Assembly: GCA_024275145.1 (NCBI GenBank) | Contig: JAJRZR010000055.1 | Coordinates: 22,797-86,796 of the forward strand | Source: Deltaproteobacteria bacterium | Lineage (GTDB): Bacteria; Desulfobacterota; Dissulfuribacteria; Dissulfuribacterales; QOAL01 | DNA length: 64,000 bases | Direction of reading: 5' to 3' | In this document: positions 29,625 to 40,210 of the stretch, in pieces | How the letters are laid out: every line of letters starts with the position of its first letter | Numbering within the stretch: position 1 is the first letter of the stretch | Notes under the pieces: model-generated | Told to the model about the DNA's origin: nothing | Seen by the model: only the letters and a program-made list of their open reading frames with translations | Database searches by the model: none | Program-made: the position numbers and the translations under genes

Positions 29625-31301
29625 CTAGTCAGTAAATTTATTCACGTAGACCTGCTGCACTATGGATAGGATGTTGTTTACCAACCAATAAAGGACCAGG
29701 CCTGACGGAAAATTTATAAACATGAATGTAAACACTACCGGCAGGAATTGCATCATCTTGGCCTGGGTTGGATCCATCGATGACGGTCTCAACCTTTGTT
29801 GATAGTACATGGAAACACCCATGAGCAATGTCAACACCGGGATGCCGCCAAGATAAGGGATGGCCACACCCGGTATCATCAAGCGGTCAGGGGCAGAAAG
29901 GTCATTTATCCACAACATGAAGGGAGCGTGACGCAATTCGATTGCTTGGAGAAGTACCTTGTACAGTGCGAAGAACACCGGAATCTGGAGCAGCATCGGG
30001 AGGCAGCCGCTCATGGGATTGACCTTGTATGTCTTGTAGAGCTGCATGAGTTCCTTGTTCATGCGCTCCTTGTCGTCCTTGTATTTTTCCTTGAGCTTCG
30101 CCAGTTTGGGCTGTAACTTTTGCATGGTCTTCATGGACTGGGCACCCTTGTGGGCCAGGGGCCAGAAGAGGATCTTTATCAGGACGGTGAGCAGTATGAT
30201 TGACCATCCGTAGTTGTGTATGAAGCGGTAGAAAAATTTCAGGACGTACAAGAGTGGTTTGGCAATAGGATCAAACCAGCCGAAGTTTATCTCCTTGGAC
30301 AGGTTGTGTCCCAGGGCCTTGAGCCTGTCTATCTCCTTTGGGCCAAAATACAGGCCAAGCTTTAGGATTTCTATGCTACCCTCCCCGACCTTTTCAAAGG
30401 AATTGGACAGATTTGTAAGCTTGCTTTGCACGAGCCCGGTATCATCCATCTTCCTGAACAACAACCCCCAGGGGCCCGATGCCTCCATTGGGATTAAGGC
30501 CGTACAGAAGTAGTTGTCACCGTAGGCCATCCAGTCGAGCGGACCAGAATAGGATGCTTCCTCCCCCACCTTTTTCAGCTTGATTTCCTCCAACTTATCC
30601 TGTGCATAGTAAGAGGGACCTGAAAATACATATCGGCTTTCCTTTTGGTAGGGTTTGTTGAACAGGAAGATAGAGCCCTGAATAGGGCTGGTTCCTGAAA
30701 TCGTGACAGAAAGATCGATCCAGTACGTCTCGGGCTTGAAATGGAAGGTTTTGATGATAAAGGCGCCAGGGGCGAGTTGGGCAACAAATTTAAGCTCCGC
30801 CGGCCCGCTGGAGCCGGTCACATCGAGCTTATCCTTGTCTGCTTTGAATATCACAGAGCCCAGATCAACCGGTGGCTTGGCAGACAACTGCAGCCCAAGA
30901 GGAAGATATGGCGGTGAGGCATTTATGAGGTCCACAGGAGGGGAATTCTTGTCAATGGTTTGCCTGTATTTTTTGAGGAGAAACCGTTTGACTGTGCCCC
31001 CCTCTTCGGAAAACACCGCCTTATAGAGATCCGTCTCGACGGTTATTTCCCTGGCCTTGATACCGCTGTATTGCGCCGGTGAGACAAGGCCGGCCAGGGC
31101 ATTCCCAGGGACAGCGGCTGTCTTCGGTGCCTGCCCATTTTCCTCGTCTGCCGCCTTTACTTCCAGCTTACGGGTCGTTACATTCGTCGAGGAATTATCA
31201 GAACCTGGCCCTGATGGTGGTTGTTTAGCTCCGTAGAAGAACTGGAAACCCAACAGCACCAGGAGGGATAATACAATAGCTATTAAGGATCTTGTTTCCA
31301 T
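29625..31301 (-). CDS. yidC: Membrane protein insertase YidC
   Basis: IHNYGWSIILLTVLIKILFWPLAHKGAQSMKTMQKLQPKLAKLKEKYKDD...NPMSGCLPMLLQIPVFFALYKVL. Confidence 0.97.
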   Translation of the reverse strand: METRSLIAIVLSLLVLLGFQFFYGAKQPPSGPGSDNSSTNVTTRKLEVKAADEENGQAPKTAAVPGNALAGLVSPAQYSGIKAREITVETDLYKAVFSEEGGTVKRFLLKKYRQTIDKNSPPVDLINASPPYLPLGLQLSAKPPVDLGSVIFKADKDKLDVTGSSGPAELKFVAQLAPGAFIIKTFHFKPETYWIDLSVTISGTSPIQGSIFLFNKPYQKESRYVFSGPSYYAQDKLEEIKLKKVGEEASYSGPLDWMAYGDNYFCTALIPMEASGPWGLLFRKMDDTGLVQSKLTNLSNSFEKVGEGSIEILKLGLYFGPKEIDRLKALGHNLSKEINFGWFDPIAKPLLYVLKFFYRFIHNYGWSIILLTVLIKILFWPLAHKGAQSMKTMQKLQPKLAKLKEKYKDDKERMNKELMQLYKTYKVNPMSGCLPMLLQIPVFFALYKVLLQAIELRHAPFMLWINDLSAPDRLMIPGVAIPYLGGIPVLTLLMGVSMYYQQRLRPSSMDPTQAKMMQFLPVVFTFMFINFPSGLVLYWLVNNILSIVQQVYVNKFTD

Positions 31302-31304
31302 CAG

Positions 31305-31455
31305 AACTTATACCTAAACCTCCATGCGGCCCGACTCCCACACCGAAATACCGTATTTGCTGCGTTGTCATACACTTGAAGTACAAGAGTACGTCTGCGT
31401 GTCTGCTTGCATCTTCGGCAAACTTGCGAGCTGCATAATTTGGGATAGACATAGC
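31305..31455 (-). repeat. Partial second copy of the MITE-like element, in the yidD-yidC gap
   Basis: Reverse complement AATTATGCAGCTCGCAAGTTTGCCGAAGATGCAAGCAGACACGCAGACGTACTCTTGTACTTCAAGTGTATGACAACGCAGCAAAT aligns closely by eye to 13480-13570. Confidence 0.7.
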
Positions 31456-31585
31456 CCGTATAAGGGCCATGTCTCTGTATCAAAGACTTTCAGGAAGAAG
31501 CCCTAGGACAAGGCAGGGAACAAAAAGACAAAACAGGGAAACATAAGGGCTTAAAATTTCTGGGGATAGACATCCTGGCCAACCG

Positions 31586-31837
31586 TCACGGAACAGGATC
31601 GTAGCCGCCCTCGTGCCAGGGATGGCACCTGGCCAGACGCATAAACGTCAGATACAATCCCTTCAGCAGGCCATGCCTTATGAGTGCCTGTTCGGCGTAC
31701 CTGGAACAGGTAGGAACAAACCTGCATGAATTCGGCAAAACAGGGGACAGAAGAAGGCGGTAGGCCCGTATGATAGACACCAACAGACGAACCAGTATAT
31801 TCCCCGGTAAATTGCGATCAACTTCAAAAAAAATCAA
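31586..31837 (-). CDS. yidD: Membrane protein insertion efficiency factor YidD
   Basis: IIRAYRLLLSPVLPNSCRFVPTCSRYAEQALIRHGLLKGLYLTFMRLARCHPWHEGGYDPVP. Confidence 0.95.
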   Translation of the reverse strand: MIFFEVDRNLPGNILVRLLVSIIRAYRLLLSPVLPNSCRFVPTCSRYAEQALIRHGLLKGLYLTFMRLARCHPWHEGGYDPVP

Positions 31838-31856
31838 AGCGTACCCACTGTCCGTA

Positions 31857-32216
31857 TTATTTCCCCCTGGAGCGTTTTAAAACCCTGAACATTTGCCCTT
31901 CCAGGTCGTTTAATTTCAACGTGGAAAAACCCTTGCGAGGTATAAAAACAATGTCATATCCCTTGGGGAATTTATCCTTGTTTTTGCGAAACAATTCCCT
32001 GATAAGCCTCTTTACCCTGTTTCTTTTCACGGCATTGCCCACCTTCCTGCTTACACTGAGCCCCAGCCTTGAATAGGACAGGTCATTGGGGGTAAGCACC
32101 AAGGTGAGTCCCTTAAGATTGAGTCTCTTTCCCCTTCTAAAAACCCTGGAAAAGTCTTCCTTTCTGCGCAGTCGTTCCGCCTTAGATAGTGATTGCGGCC
32201 TGTTACGCAATGCCAA
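31857..32216 (-). CDS. rnpA: Ribonuclease P protein component
   Basis: RLRRKEDFSRVFRRGKR...GLSVSRKVGNAVKRNRVKRLIRELFR; TTG start right after rpmH stop. Confidence 0.95.
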   Translation of the reverse strand: MALRNRPQSLSKAERLRRKEDFSRVFRRGKRLNLKGLTLVLTPNDLSYSRLGLSVSRKVGNAVKRNRVKRLIRELFRKNKDKFPKGYDIVFIPRKGFSTLKLNDLEGQMFRVLKRSRGK

Positions 32217-32351
32217 TTAAACTGCCAGACGCCGTCTGCCCTTTGCCCTTCTACGATTCAAGACTTTTCTTCCCGCCTTTGTGCTCATTCTCTTGCGAAA
32301 ACCGTGTGTTCTCTTGCGTTTTAGATTGCTGGGTTGAAAGGTTCGTTTCAT
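32217..32351 (-). CDS. rpmH: 50S ribosomal protein L34
   Basis: Read directly (not in the ORF track): [44 protein letters not shown]. Confidence 0.98.
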   Translation of the reverse strand: MKRTFQPSNLKRKRTHGFRKRMSTKAGRKVLNRRRAKGRRRLAV

Positions 32352-32695
32352 TTTATAAAAAACTCCTCTAGCGGTTTGGAATATTCAAATAAGCAGGTTG
32401 AAAAGGTTCAAGCTCAAGATTTTTAATCTTTAGACCTGTCCATGTCAAGAAATTCCTTTGAAGGCCGACTATCATCCGATCCCTGATCACCTGAAATCTC
32501 AAGCCCTAATGTGGCCTGCGTCTGTAGCCACATCTCCAGCCACGGCAACCCAGCCCAGGAAGCCCTTACAGTAATTGGCCATCACTTTTGATTCATAAGC
32601 CTTTTGCCGATAAGAAATACAGCCTTAATCGGCAAAAACCGCACCTTTTCATCGGGGTTGACCGGCCCGTAGGTTCACAGCCAAAGGCTTTCCAT

Positions 32696-32778
32696 ATTTA
32701 CCGTGAAAATACATCCTTATCCTTGGGCCATATTCCCATACCCTTGGGTGCAGCCCACGGGCCGCATGAAGGCTTTAG
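32696..32778 (+). repeat. Dispersed repeat copy A (ATTTACCGTGAAAATACATCC...GGGCCGCATGAAGGCTTTAG)
   Basis: Both ends shared with copies at 39263, 44401 and 59017. Confidence 0.75.
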
Positions 32779-32851
32779 ACAACATGCGCATGGGCGCATC
32801 AACATGTCAGAATGTGGAATAGTAGCAAGGAATGACGGGAGGCTGTCCAAG

Positions 32852-34582
32852 ATGCACGCATCAAGGAATATGAAGATATTGATAGTCGAAAATAGTGATC
32901 CCATAAGAAGGGATTTTTCAAGTTGCCTGAGACACAATGGTTATGAAGTGTTTGAGGCCATAGACAGTGATACGGCCATGGAAATGCTGGTCGATCGAAA
33001 ACCAGATCTGATTATAACCGATCTTTGCCAACCGGGTGTAGATGGAATGGCGATCCTTGAAAAGGCATCAAGAGAGACACCAATGACCCCTGTCATTATT
33101 GTTTCCGAAGCGGGAACCATGGAACAGATCGTAAGGGCTCTGAAGAAGGGTGCGTTTGATTTTATTACAAAGCCGGTAGATGACCCGGCCATACTCAAAT
33201 ACGCCGTGGATAAGGGCATGGAGCGGGTACTTCTGATAGAACAAAACCGGGAACACCAGGAACATCTGGAAGAGCTGGTAAAAAAACGGACGCTGGAGCT
33301 TGAGAAACGGACCCACGAACTCGAACTGGAAATAAAGAAGAGACGCACGGTGGAGATGCTGATCGAACATGCGAAGAAGGAGTGGGAAAGGACCATAGAC
33401 GCCATTCCCGACCTGATCGCCCTGGTGGACAGGGATCACAGGATCATGCGTTTGAACAAACCGATGGCCATGATCCTGGGGATACCCGTAGAGAAGGCGG
33501 TTGGGGAAAAGTGCTACGAGCATCTCCACGGAGCAGATGCACCGCCTGACACCTGCCCACATACCCAGCTCTTACAGGATGGCAAGTCCCATACGATAGA
33601 GGTCTATGAGGAACGGCTTGGTGGATATAACGAGATAATGGTAACCCCGTATCACGATCCTGATGGGATACTCATAGGTTCGGTGCACATCATCAGGAAC
33701 ATAAACGAGCGCAAACATGCCGAGGAGGAAAGGGAGAAACTTCACGCACAGCTTCTCCACGCCCAGAAGCTCGAATCCGTCGGACAGCTGGCTGCGGGCA
33801 TTGCCCATGAAATCAATACGCCAACCCAGTATGTGGGTACAAATATAGACTTCCTGGAAGAGGGGTTCCAGGATTTGGCCGACCTGATAACGAAATACAA
33901 TGAACTCCTGGAGGCTGTCAAGGCAAACCAGGTCTTCCCGGAATTGATAGAAGAGATCGAGAAGGCCATCGAGGATGCGGATTGGGAATATCTTATGGAA
34001 GAAATACCCCAGGCCATATCCCAATCCAGGGACGGAATCAGGCGGGTAACATCCATAGTCAGGGCCATGAAGGATTTCTCCCATCCCGGAGGAAGAGAAA
34101 AGGAGCCTTCGGACATAAATCAGATTATCGAGACCACGGTAACCATCGCGAGGAACGAGTGGAAATACGTATCTGACATGGAACTGGAACTCGCGGACGG
34201 GCTTCCCATGGTTCCGTGCCTGAAAGATGAAATGGGACAGGTGATCTTGAACCTCATAGTAAATGCCGCACAGGCCATAGGCTCCAAGCTGGGAGAAAAT
34301 CCAGAGGGTAAAAAGGGTGTCATCACAATAGGCACGAGCTGGAACGGCGAGTCGGTGGGAATCAGGGTGTCCGACACGGGAACGGGCATCCCTGAACATG
34401 CCAGGAGCAAGGTCTTCCAGCCCTTTTTTACCACCAAGGACGTTGGCAAGGGAACCGGACAGGGGCTGGCAATAGCCCACAACGTTATAGTGGACAAACA
34501 TGGAGGATCAATAGAATTCGAAACGGAGGATGGTAAAGGCACCACCTTCATTATTCGGCTGCCCGTGGACAAGTCCAAGTAG
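32852..34582 (+). CDS. Hybrid receiver-PAS-histidine kinase
   Basis: Receiver ILIVENSDPIRRDF...ITDLCQPGVDG; PAS; H-box AAGIAHEINTPTQYVGTNIDFL; ATPase DTGTGIPEHARSKVFQPFFTTKDVGKGTGQGLAIAHN; SD GGGAGG before ATG 32852. Confidence 0.9.
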   Translation: MHASRNMKILIVENSDPIRRDFSSCLRHNGYEVFEAIDSDTAMEMLVDRKPDLIITDLCQPGVDGMAILEKASRETPMTPVIIVSEAGTMEQIVRALKKGAFDFITKPVDDPAILKYAVDKGMERVLLIEQNREHQEHLEELVKKRTLELEKRTHELELEIKKRRTVEMLIEHAKKEWERTIDAIPDLIALVDRDHRIMRLNKPMAMILGIPVEKAVGEKCYEHLHGADAPPDTCPHTQLLQDGKSHTIEVYEERLGGYNEIMVTPYHDPDGILIGSVHIIRNINERKHAEEEREKLHAQLLHAQKLESVGQLAAGIAHEINTPTQYVGTNIDFLEEGFQDLADLITKYNELLEAVKANQVFPELIEEIEKAIEDADWEYLMEEIPQAISQSRDGIRRVTSIVRAMKDFSHPGGREKEPSDINQIIETTVTIARNEWKYVSDMELELADGLPMVPCLKDEMGQVILNLIVNAAQAIGSKLGENPEGKKGVITIGTSWNGESVGIRVSDTGTGIPEHARSKVFQPFFTTKDVGKGTGQGLAIAHNVIVDKHGGSIEFETEDGKGTTFIIRLPVDKSK

Positions 34583-34688
34583 GTATCTATATGGGGCGGG
34601 CCCTTGCAAGTCGGGCATTGCTTCATGGGCACCTGCAATTCGGGAGGCTGCGATAACAGGCCCGACGGGATGAAAGGCCCCCATCAGA

Positions 34689-35924
34689 TTGAATGGAGGT
34701 ACCCTCGATGTGGAAAAGAAAAAGATACTCTTCGTAGACGATGAAAAAAGGGTCTTGGACGGGATCAGGCGCATGCTAAGGCCTCTGCGCAAGGGCCTTA
34801 TCATGGAATTTGCCGAAAGCGGCAGGCAAGCCCTTGAAATCATGGCAAACAATGATTTCGATATCATCGTATCCGATATGCGGATGCCAGGAATGGACGG
34901 GGCGGAACTGCTTTCTGAGGTTAAAAAACGATATCCATATACTATGCGGGTGGTTCTTACTGGCCAGTCTTCGGCAGAGGCGACGTTGCGTACTGTAGGG
35001 GTGGCGCATCAATTCCTGGACAAACCATGCGAACCTGAAAGACTCAGAAACGTAATCCAACGTGCCCTGTTCATAAAACGAATCATGATGCACCCAAGCC
35101 TTGAAAAACTCGTGGCAGGGCTTGGTACCCTTCCATCCCTTCCCTCGGTCTATGAAGAGATACAAAGCAGGCTGGCTGACCCGGAGAGCTCGGTGGATGA
35201 TGTGGCCGAGTGCATTAAAAAGGATGTGGCAATGAGCGCCAAGATCCTGCAACTGGTCAATTCCGCCTTTTTCGGGCATTTCCAACACGTGGAAAGCCCT
35301 GCAAAGGCAGTACACTTCCTGGGTCTTGAGACCATCAAGGCCCTGGTACTCTCACTCCATATCTTTGCCCAGTATGAGGGGAAAGGGTCCTTTCCATTTT
35401 CCCTTGAAGACCTCTGGCTGCATAGCCTGTCCGTTGGAAACCTTGCCAAAAAGATCGCTGCAATGGAAACAGGTGAAAAAAAGGTCATTGATGATGCATT
35501 CATAGCAGGGATGCTTCACGACATCGGCAAGTTGATTCTGGCAGCCGGTATGACGGAAAGATACCAGGCGGCAATCGACATGGCCAGCTCTGCCCCGATG
35601 GAACTTTACGAGGCCGAGGCCAAGATCTTCAGGGCAGGGCATGCGGAGATTGGTGGCTATCTCATGGGGCTGTGGGGCCTTCCCGGACCCATTGTCGAGG
35701 CCATCGTATATCATCACCGGCCGGAAAGATACCCCTCAAAGATATTCGATGTACTGACAGCGGTCTACATGGCTGATTTCTTCGAGCACGAAACCGAACC
35801 CGATGCCACTATAGGGCTTCCACCGATAATGGACTCCGATTACCTGGCCAGGATAAATTGTTCCGGCAGGTTGACTGCATGGCGTGAACTCTGCCGGGTG
35901 GAAAAAGAGAGATGGCATGAATGA
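34689..35924 (+). CDS. Response regulator with HDOD output domain
   Basis: Receiver ILFVDDEKRVLDGI...SDMRMPGMDG; HDOD LPSLPSVYEEIQSRLADPESSVDDVAECIKKDVAMSAKILQLVNSAFFG. Confidence 0.93.
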   Translation: MNGGTLDVEKKKILFVDDEKRVLDGIRRMLRPLRKGLIMEFAESGRQALEIMANNDFDIIVSDMRMPGMDGAELLSEVKKRYPYTMRVVLTGQSSAEATLRTVGVAHQFLDKPCEPERLRNVIQRALFIKRIMMHPSLEKLVAGLGTLPSLPSVYEEIQSRLADPESSVDDVAECIKKDVAMSAKILQLVNSAFFGHFQHVESPAKAVHFLGLETIKALVLSLHIFAQYEGKGSFPFSLEDLWLHSLSVGNLAKKIAAMETGEKKVIDDAFIAGMLHDIGKLILAAGMTERYQAAIDMASSAPMELYEAEAKIFRAGHAEIGGYLMGLWGLPGPIVEAIVYHHRPERYPSKIFDVLTAVYMADFFEHETEPDATIGLPPIMDSDYLARINCSGRLTAWRELCRVEKERWHE

Positions 35925-37056
35925 CCGTGTCCTTTTCGTGGACGACGAACCAAACGTTCTCAAGGCCATTGAAAGGCAACTGCGGAAGGAGTTCTCTGTC
36001 TTCAGTTCCCTCAGTGGGCAACAGGCACTGGAGCTTATGAAGAAATCCAGGCCCTTTGCGGTAATTGTCTCCGACATGCGGATGCCGGAGATGAACGGGG
36101 TACAGCTCCTGGCCAGGGTAAAGGAAATCGCCCCCGAAACGGTGCGGATGATGCTTACGGGGAATGCAGACCAGGAAACCGCTATCCAGGCTGTAAACGA
36201 AGGAAATATCTTCCGGTTTCTCAACAAACCCTGTCCGCCACATATCCTAAAAAGTGCGGTGTACGCTGCAGTTGAACAGTATCGCCTTGTCACTGCCGAA
36301 AAGGAACTTTTAAACCAGACACTGAATGGGAGCATCAGGGTCATGACAGAGATCCTGAGCCAGGTAAGCCCGGCGGCTTTTAGCAGGGCCTACCGGATAA
36401 AGGGCTATGTATCCCAGATCGTGGCAGAACTCAGGCTCCCTAATAGGTGGGAGTTCCAGATAGCGGCGCTGCTTTCCCAACTCGGTTGCGTTACGCTTCC
36501 AACAGATCTGGTGGAAAAGGTCTATTCCGGTGTCGATCTTGATGAGGAAGAACAGAAGATGTTCAATTCTCATCCATACGTGGGGGCTAAGCTCCTGGCA
36601 AATATTTCCAGGTTTGAAAACATTTCACGGATAATTGAACTCCAACAGATGCGATTCGACGAATACAAGGGAAGGCCGAGGAGCCCGAATGATCGCATCG
36701 TCCGCATAGGTGCACAGATCCTTAAGGCTGCCCTTGATTTTGATCAGATGCTGTTCCTTGGTTACGATCCGGATACTGCCTACAAGAAACTCGGCTCAAG
36801 GCAAGGCGCATACAATCCGAACATCCTCAAGGTGCTGGCCAACATAAAGACAGGTATAAGGAAATACAAGGTTCAAAAGGTATACCTGAAGGAGTTGACC
36901 CTGAACATGGTGCTCAATCAGGATATAGTTGCAAAAAACGGTCTGCTTCTTGCGTCAAAGGGACAGGAAATTACCTATTCTCTAAGAGAACGCCTGTTTA
37001 ACTTTGCCAAAACCATAGGCATATACGAACCAATCGAAGTCCAGCAGACAGCCTGA
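35917..37056 (+). CDS. Response regulator with degenerate HD-GYP-like output domain
   Basis: Receiver VLFVDDEPNVLKAIERQL...SDMRMPEMNG; C-terminal domain aligns to HD-GYP but lacks catalytic residues; ATG at 35917 overlaps upstream stop. Confidence 0.82.
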   Translation: MNDRVLFVDDEPNVLKAIERQLRKEFSVFSSLSGQQALELMKKSRPFAVIVSDMRMPEMNGVQLLARVKEIAPETVRMMLTGNADQETAIQAVNEGNIFRFLNKPCPPHILKSAVYAAVEQYRLVTAEKELLNQTLNGSIRVMTEILSQVSPAAFSRAYRIKGYVSQIVAELRLPNRWEFQIAALLSQLGCVTLPTDLVEKVYSGVDLDEEEQKMFNSHPYVGAKLLANISRFENISRIIELQQMRFDEYKGRPRSPNDRIVRIGAQILKAALDFDQMLFLGYDPDTAYKKLGSRQGAYNPNILKVLANIKTGIRKYKVQKVYLKELTLNMVLNQDIVAKNGLLLASKGQEITYSLRERLFNFAKTIGIYEPIEVQQTA

Positions 37057-37098
37057 TGGCACGTAAAGACCATCAAGGGATTATCAGAGGCGGCTATC

Positions 37099-37599
37099 AT
37101 GAACCCTGGAACACTATTAATAGTCGATGACGACGAACGGCTTTTACTGGCCATGAAACGTGCCCTGAGAAAGGAGGGCTATAAACTTCTTTTCGCCCGC
37201 AACGGGGAAGAGGGCTTTAAAAGGCTCTTAAAAAACCCGGTCGATATAGTCATAAGCGATTATCAAATGCCAGGTATAAACGGATTGAAATTCCTGCAGA
37301 AGGTCAAGGAGCAGTTTCCTGATATACTCACGATCATGATGACCGGCATAGAGGACATACAGGTGGCGGTCGAGGCGATCAATGAGGCAGGCGTGTACAA
37401 GTTCATATTGAAGCCTTGGGGAAGCGCGGATCTCAAGATAACCATAAAAAGGGCCATTGAGACCTTGGAGTTATTAAGAGAACGGGATGCCCTGCTCGAA
37501 AAGATAAAGGCACGAGACGCCCTGTTGAAGAAACTCGAACGTGAACACCCTGGTATTACCTCGGTAAGGAGGGACAAAGATGGAGCCATCGTTTGGTGA
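37099..37599 (+). CDS. Single-domain response regulator with C-terminal coiled extension
   Basis: LLIVDDDERLLLAMKRALRKEGY...ISDYQMPGINGLKFLQ. Confidence 0.9.
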   Translation: MNPGTLLIVDDDERLLLAMKRALRKEGYKLLFARNGEEGFKRLLKNPVDIVISDYQMPGINGLKFLQKVKEQFPDILTIMMTGIEDIQVAVEAINEAGVYKFILKPWGSADLKITIKRAIETLELLRERDALLEKIKARDALLKKLEREHPGITSVRRDKDGAIVW

Positions 37600-37847
37600 C
37601 GTTCCCTTCTATGATCTAGGGCCGCTCAGGTTGCTTGTTGGTTACACGGCTATACCTTGCCCTCAAATCATGCCTTGCAAGTACAAAAAAACTACAAGAG
37701 GCTTGCGGTCACGGGTGGCGTCATCACCAGTGAAAAAATTGACGACAGGTACCCCCTTCTTCATAATGGGGAATAATATCTGCGGTCTTTCTACCAACTC
37801 TTGTCCTGGGCACACGCTCCCGTCCATGCGAAAGGGAGTGCATAGCC

Positions 37848-37910
37848 GCGCCTGGGATGTCTGTTAAGCGGCTGGGCAGCCCGAGGAGCCGACAGCCGCA
37901 TCCCAGGAGC
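37848..37910. other. Large intergenic stem-loop upstream of mreB (possible ncRNA/leader)
   Basis: CCTGGGAT (37851) pairs ATCCCAGG (37900) and GCGGCTG (37868) pairs CAGCCGC (37893), with a 9-nt bulge. Confidence 0.4.
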
Positions 37911-38178
37911 TTGCTATCTTGGATAGGCTTTGGTACTGTTCACAGGTTTCGTTTAAGTGGTGAAAAGTGGCTGGGGCCATCTGGTCAAAGGTTCTTGGAT
38001 GCGGCCACCTTATCGTTGCGTCATATCCATCAAGGCCATATCTTCACTCCAGAGCATGGGTATCATGTGCAGGGGTACATACGAATATGTAGAGATGACC
38101 TGAAGTAAGGCGCCCAGGTTAAATTGGCCCGCAGGGCAAGAAGGTACTTACGCTAATCGTACAAGGAAATGCAGGTAA

Positions 38179-39216
<1,038 letters not shown>

Positions 39217-39262
39217 TTTTTGGTCATTGGGCATCCTGTTTGTCAGGCGCCTTAATTTCTTT

Positions 39263-39350
39263 ATTTACCGTGAAAATACATCCTGCCCTGGGCCGTGTTT
39301 TCGCGCCCTGAGGGTGCGGTATCAAGGGTACGGACCACATGAGAGTTTAG
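39263..39350 (+). repeat. Dispersed repeat copy B
   Basis: ATTTACCGTGAAAATACATCC...TCAAGGGTACGGACCACATGAGAGTTTAG, in mreB-mreC gap. Confidence 0.78.
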
Positions 39351-39355
39351 AATCT

Positions 39356-40210
39356 GTGCCTTCCCAAAGAGGAAAAACCAAGGGCCGGCTCGCCATATAT
39401 CTGATCATGGCATCGGCTGCTCTGATCATCTTTTCCTATGTGGGCCTACGACTTGGCTCCATCTCCCTTCTTTCGCCGCTGGAGAGTGCCTTGCTTGATT
39501 CTTCCGGTTACCTGCAGAAGGCCTTCTCAAGCCCGCTGAATTCCATCAAAGGCTTCTGGGCCTCCTATGTAGTGTTGAGGGAGGTAAAACAGGAGAACGC
39601 GGCCTTGAGGGATCGTATAGCCAATCTTCAAAGGCAACTCAACGAATACAGAGAGGCCTTGATAGCAAATGCTCGGTATAGGCAGCTTCTAAATCTGAAG
39701 AAAAAAAATCGGTTCAAATCGGTCGTTGCCAATGTGGTGGGGCTCGATCTAGCACCCTGGTCTGCCACCTTGACAATAGACCAGGGCCGCAACAGTGGCA
39801 TAAGGCCGGGCATGCCCGCCATGGCTGGCCCGGGGATCATAGGAAAGGTGGTAGAATCCGGCCTTGGTTTCAGCAGGATCATGCTGGTTTCGGATTACAG
39901 TAACGCAGTTGCCGCAATGGTCCAGAGAAACCGGGTTAGGGGCATCCTCAAGGGTGCGGGACATGGAGGCTGCGTACTCGCCTATGTGGAAAAAGGTATC
40001 GATGTTGAGGTAGGTGACCAGATAATTACGTCTGGAACCGATGGTGTCTTTCCCAAGGGATTCCTCCTGGGCAAAGTTTCATCTGTGAGTCAAGGGCCTG
40101 CGGCCGACCTGTTCCAGGATATCTCGGTAAAACCGGTTATGGACCTTAGCAAGGTTGAAGAGGTGATGGTCCTCCTTACCAGGTCGGATTTTTTGGAGAC
40201 AAAGAAGTGA
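39356..40210 (+). CDS. mreC: Rod shape-determining protein MreC
   Basis: LLNLKKKNRFKSVVANVVGLDLAPWSATLTIDQGRNSGIRPGMPAMAGPGIIGKV; likely GTG start 39356 (ORF track starts upstream inside the repeat). Confidence 0.93.
   Translation: MPSQRGKTKGRLAIYLIMASAALIIFSYVGLRLGSISLLSPLESALLDSSGYLQKAFSSPLNSIKGFWASYVVLREVKQENAALRDRIANLQRQLNEYREALIANARYRQLLNLKKKNRFKSVVANVVGLDLAPWSATLTIDQGRNSGIRPGMPAMAGPGIIGKVVESGLGFSRIMLVSDYSNAVAAMVQRNRVRGILKGAGHGGCVLAYVEKGIDVEVGDQIITSGTDGVFPKGFLLGKVSSVSQGPAADLFQDISVKPVMDLSKVEEVMVLLTRSDFLETKK

Noticed and set aside
31225-31470. 81-aa minus-strand ORF overlapping the yidC start
   Set aside because: Translates the MITE-like repeat; the equivalent frame in the other copy is interrupted
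32352-32600. Possible oriC upstream of rpmH
   Set aside because: No DnaA-box cluster or dnaA seen; only gene-order analogy
33572-34501. 309-aa minus-strand ORF
   Set aside because: Antisense shadow of the hybrid kinase; no domain signature
37580-38108. Two short ORFs (95 and 83 aa) in the gap upstream of mreB
   Set aside because: No recognisable domains and they overlap strong hairpins; better treated as non-coding
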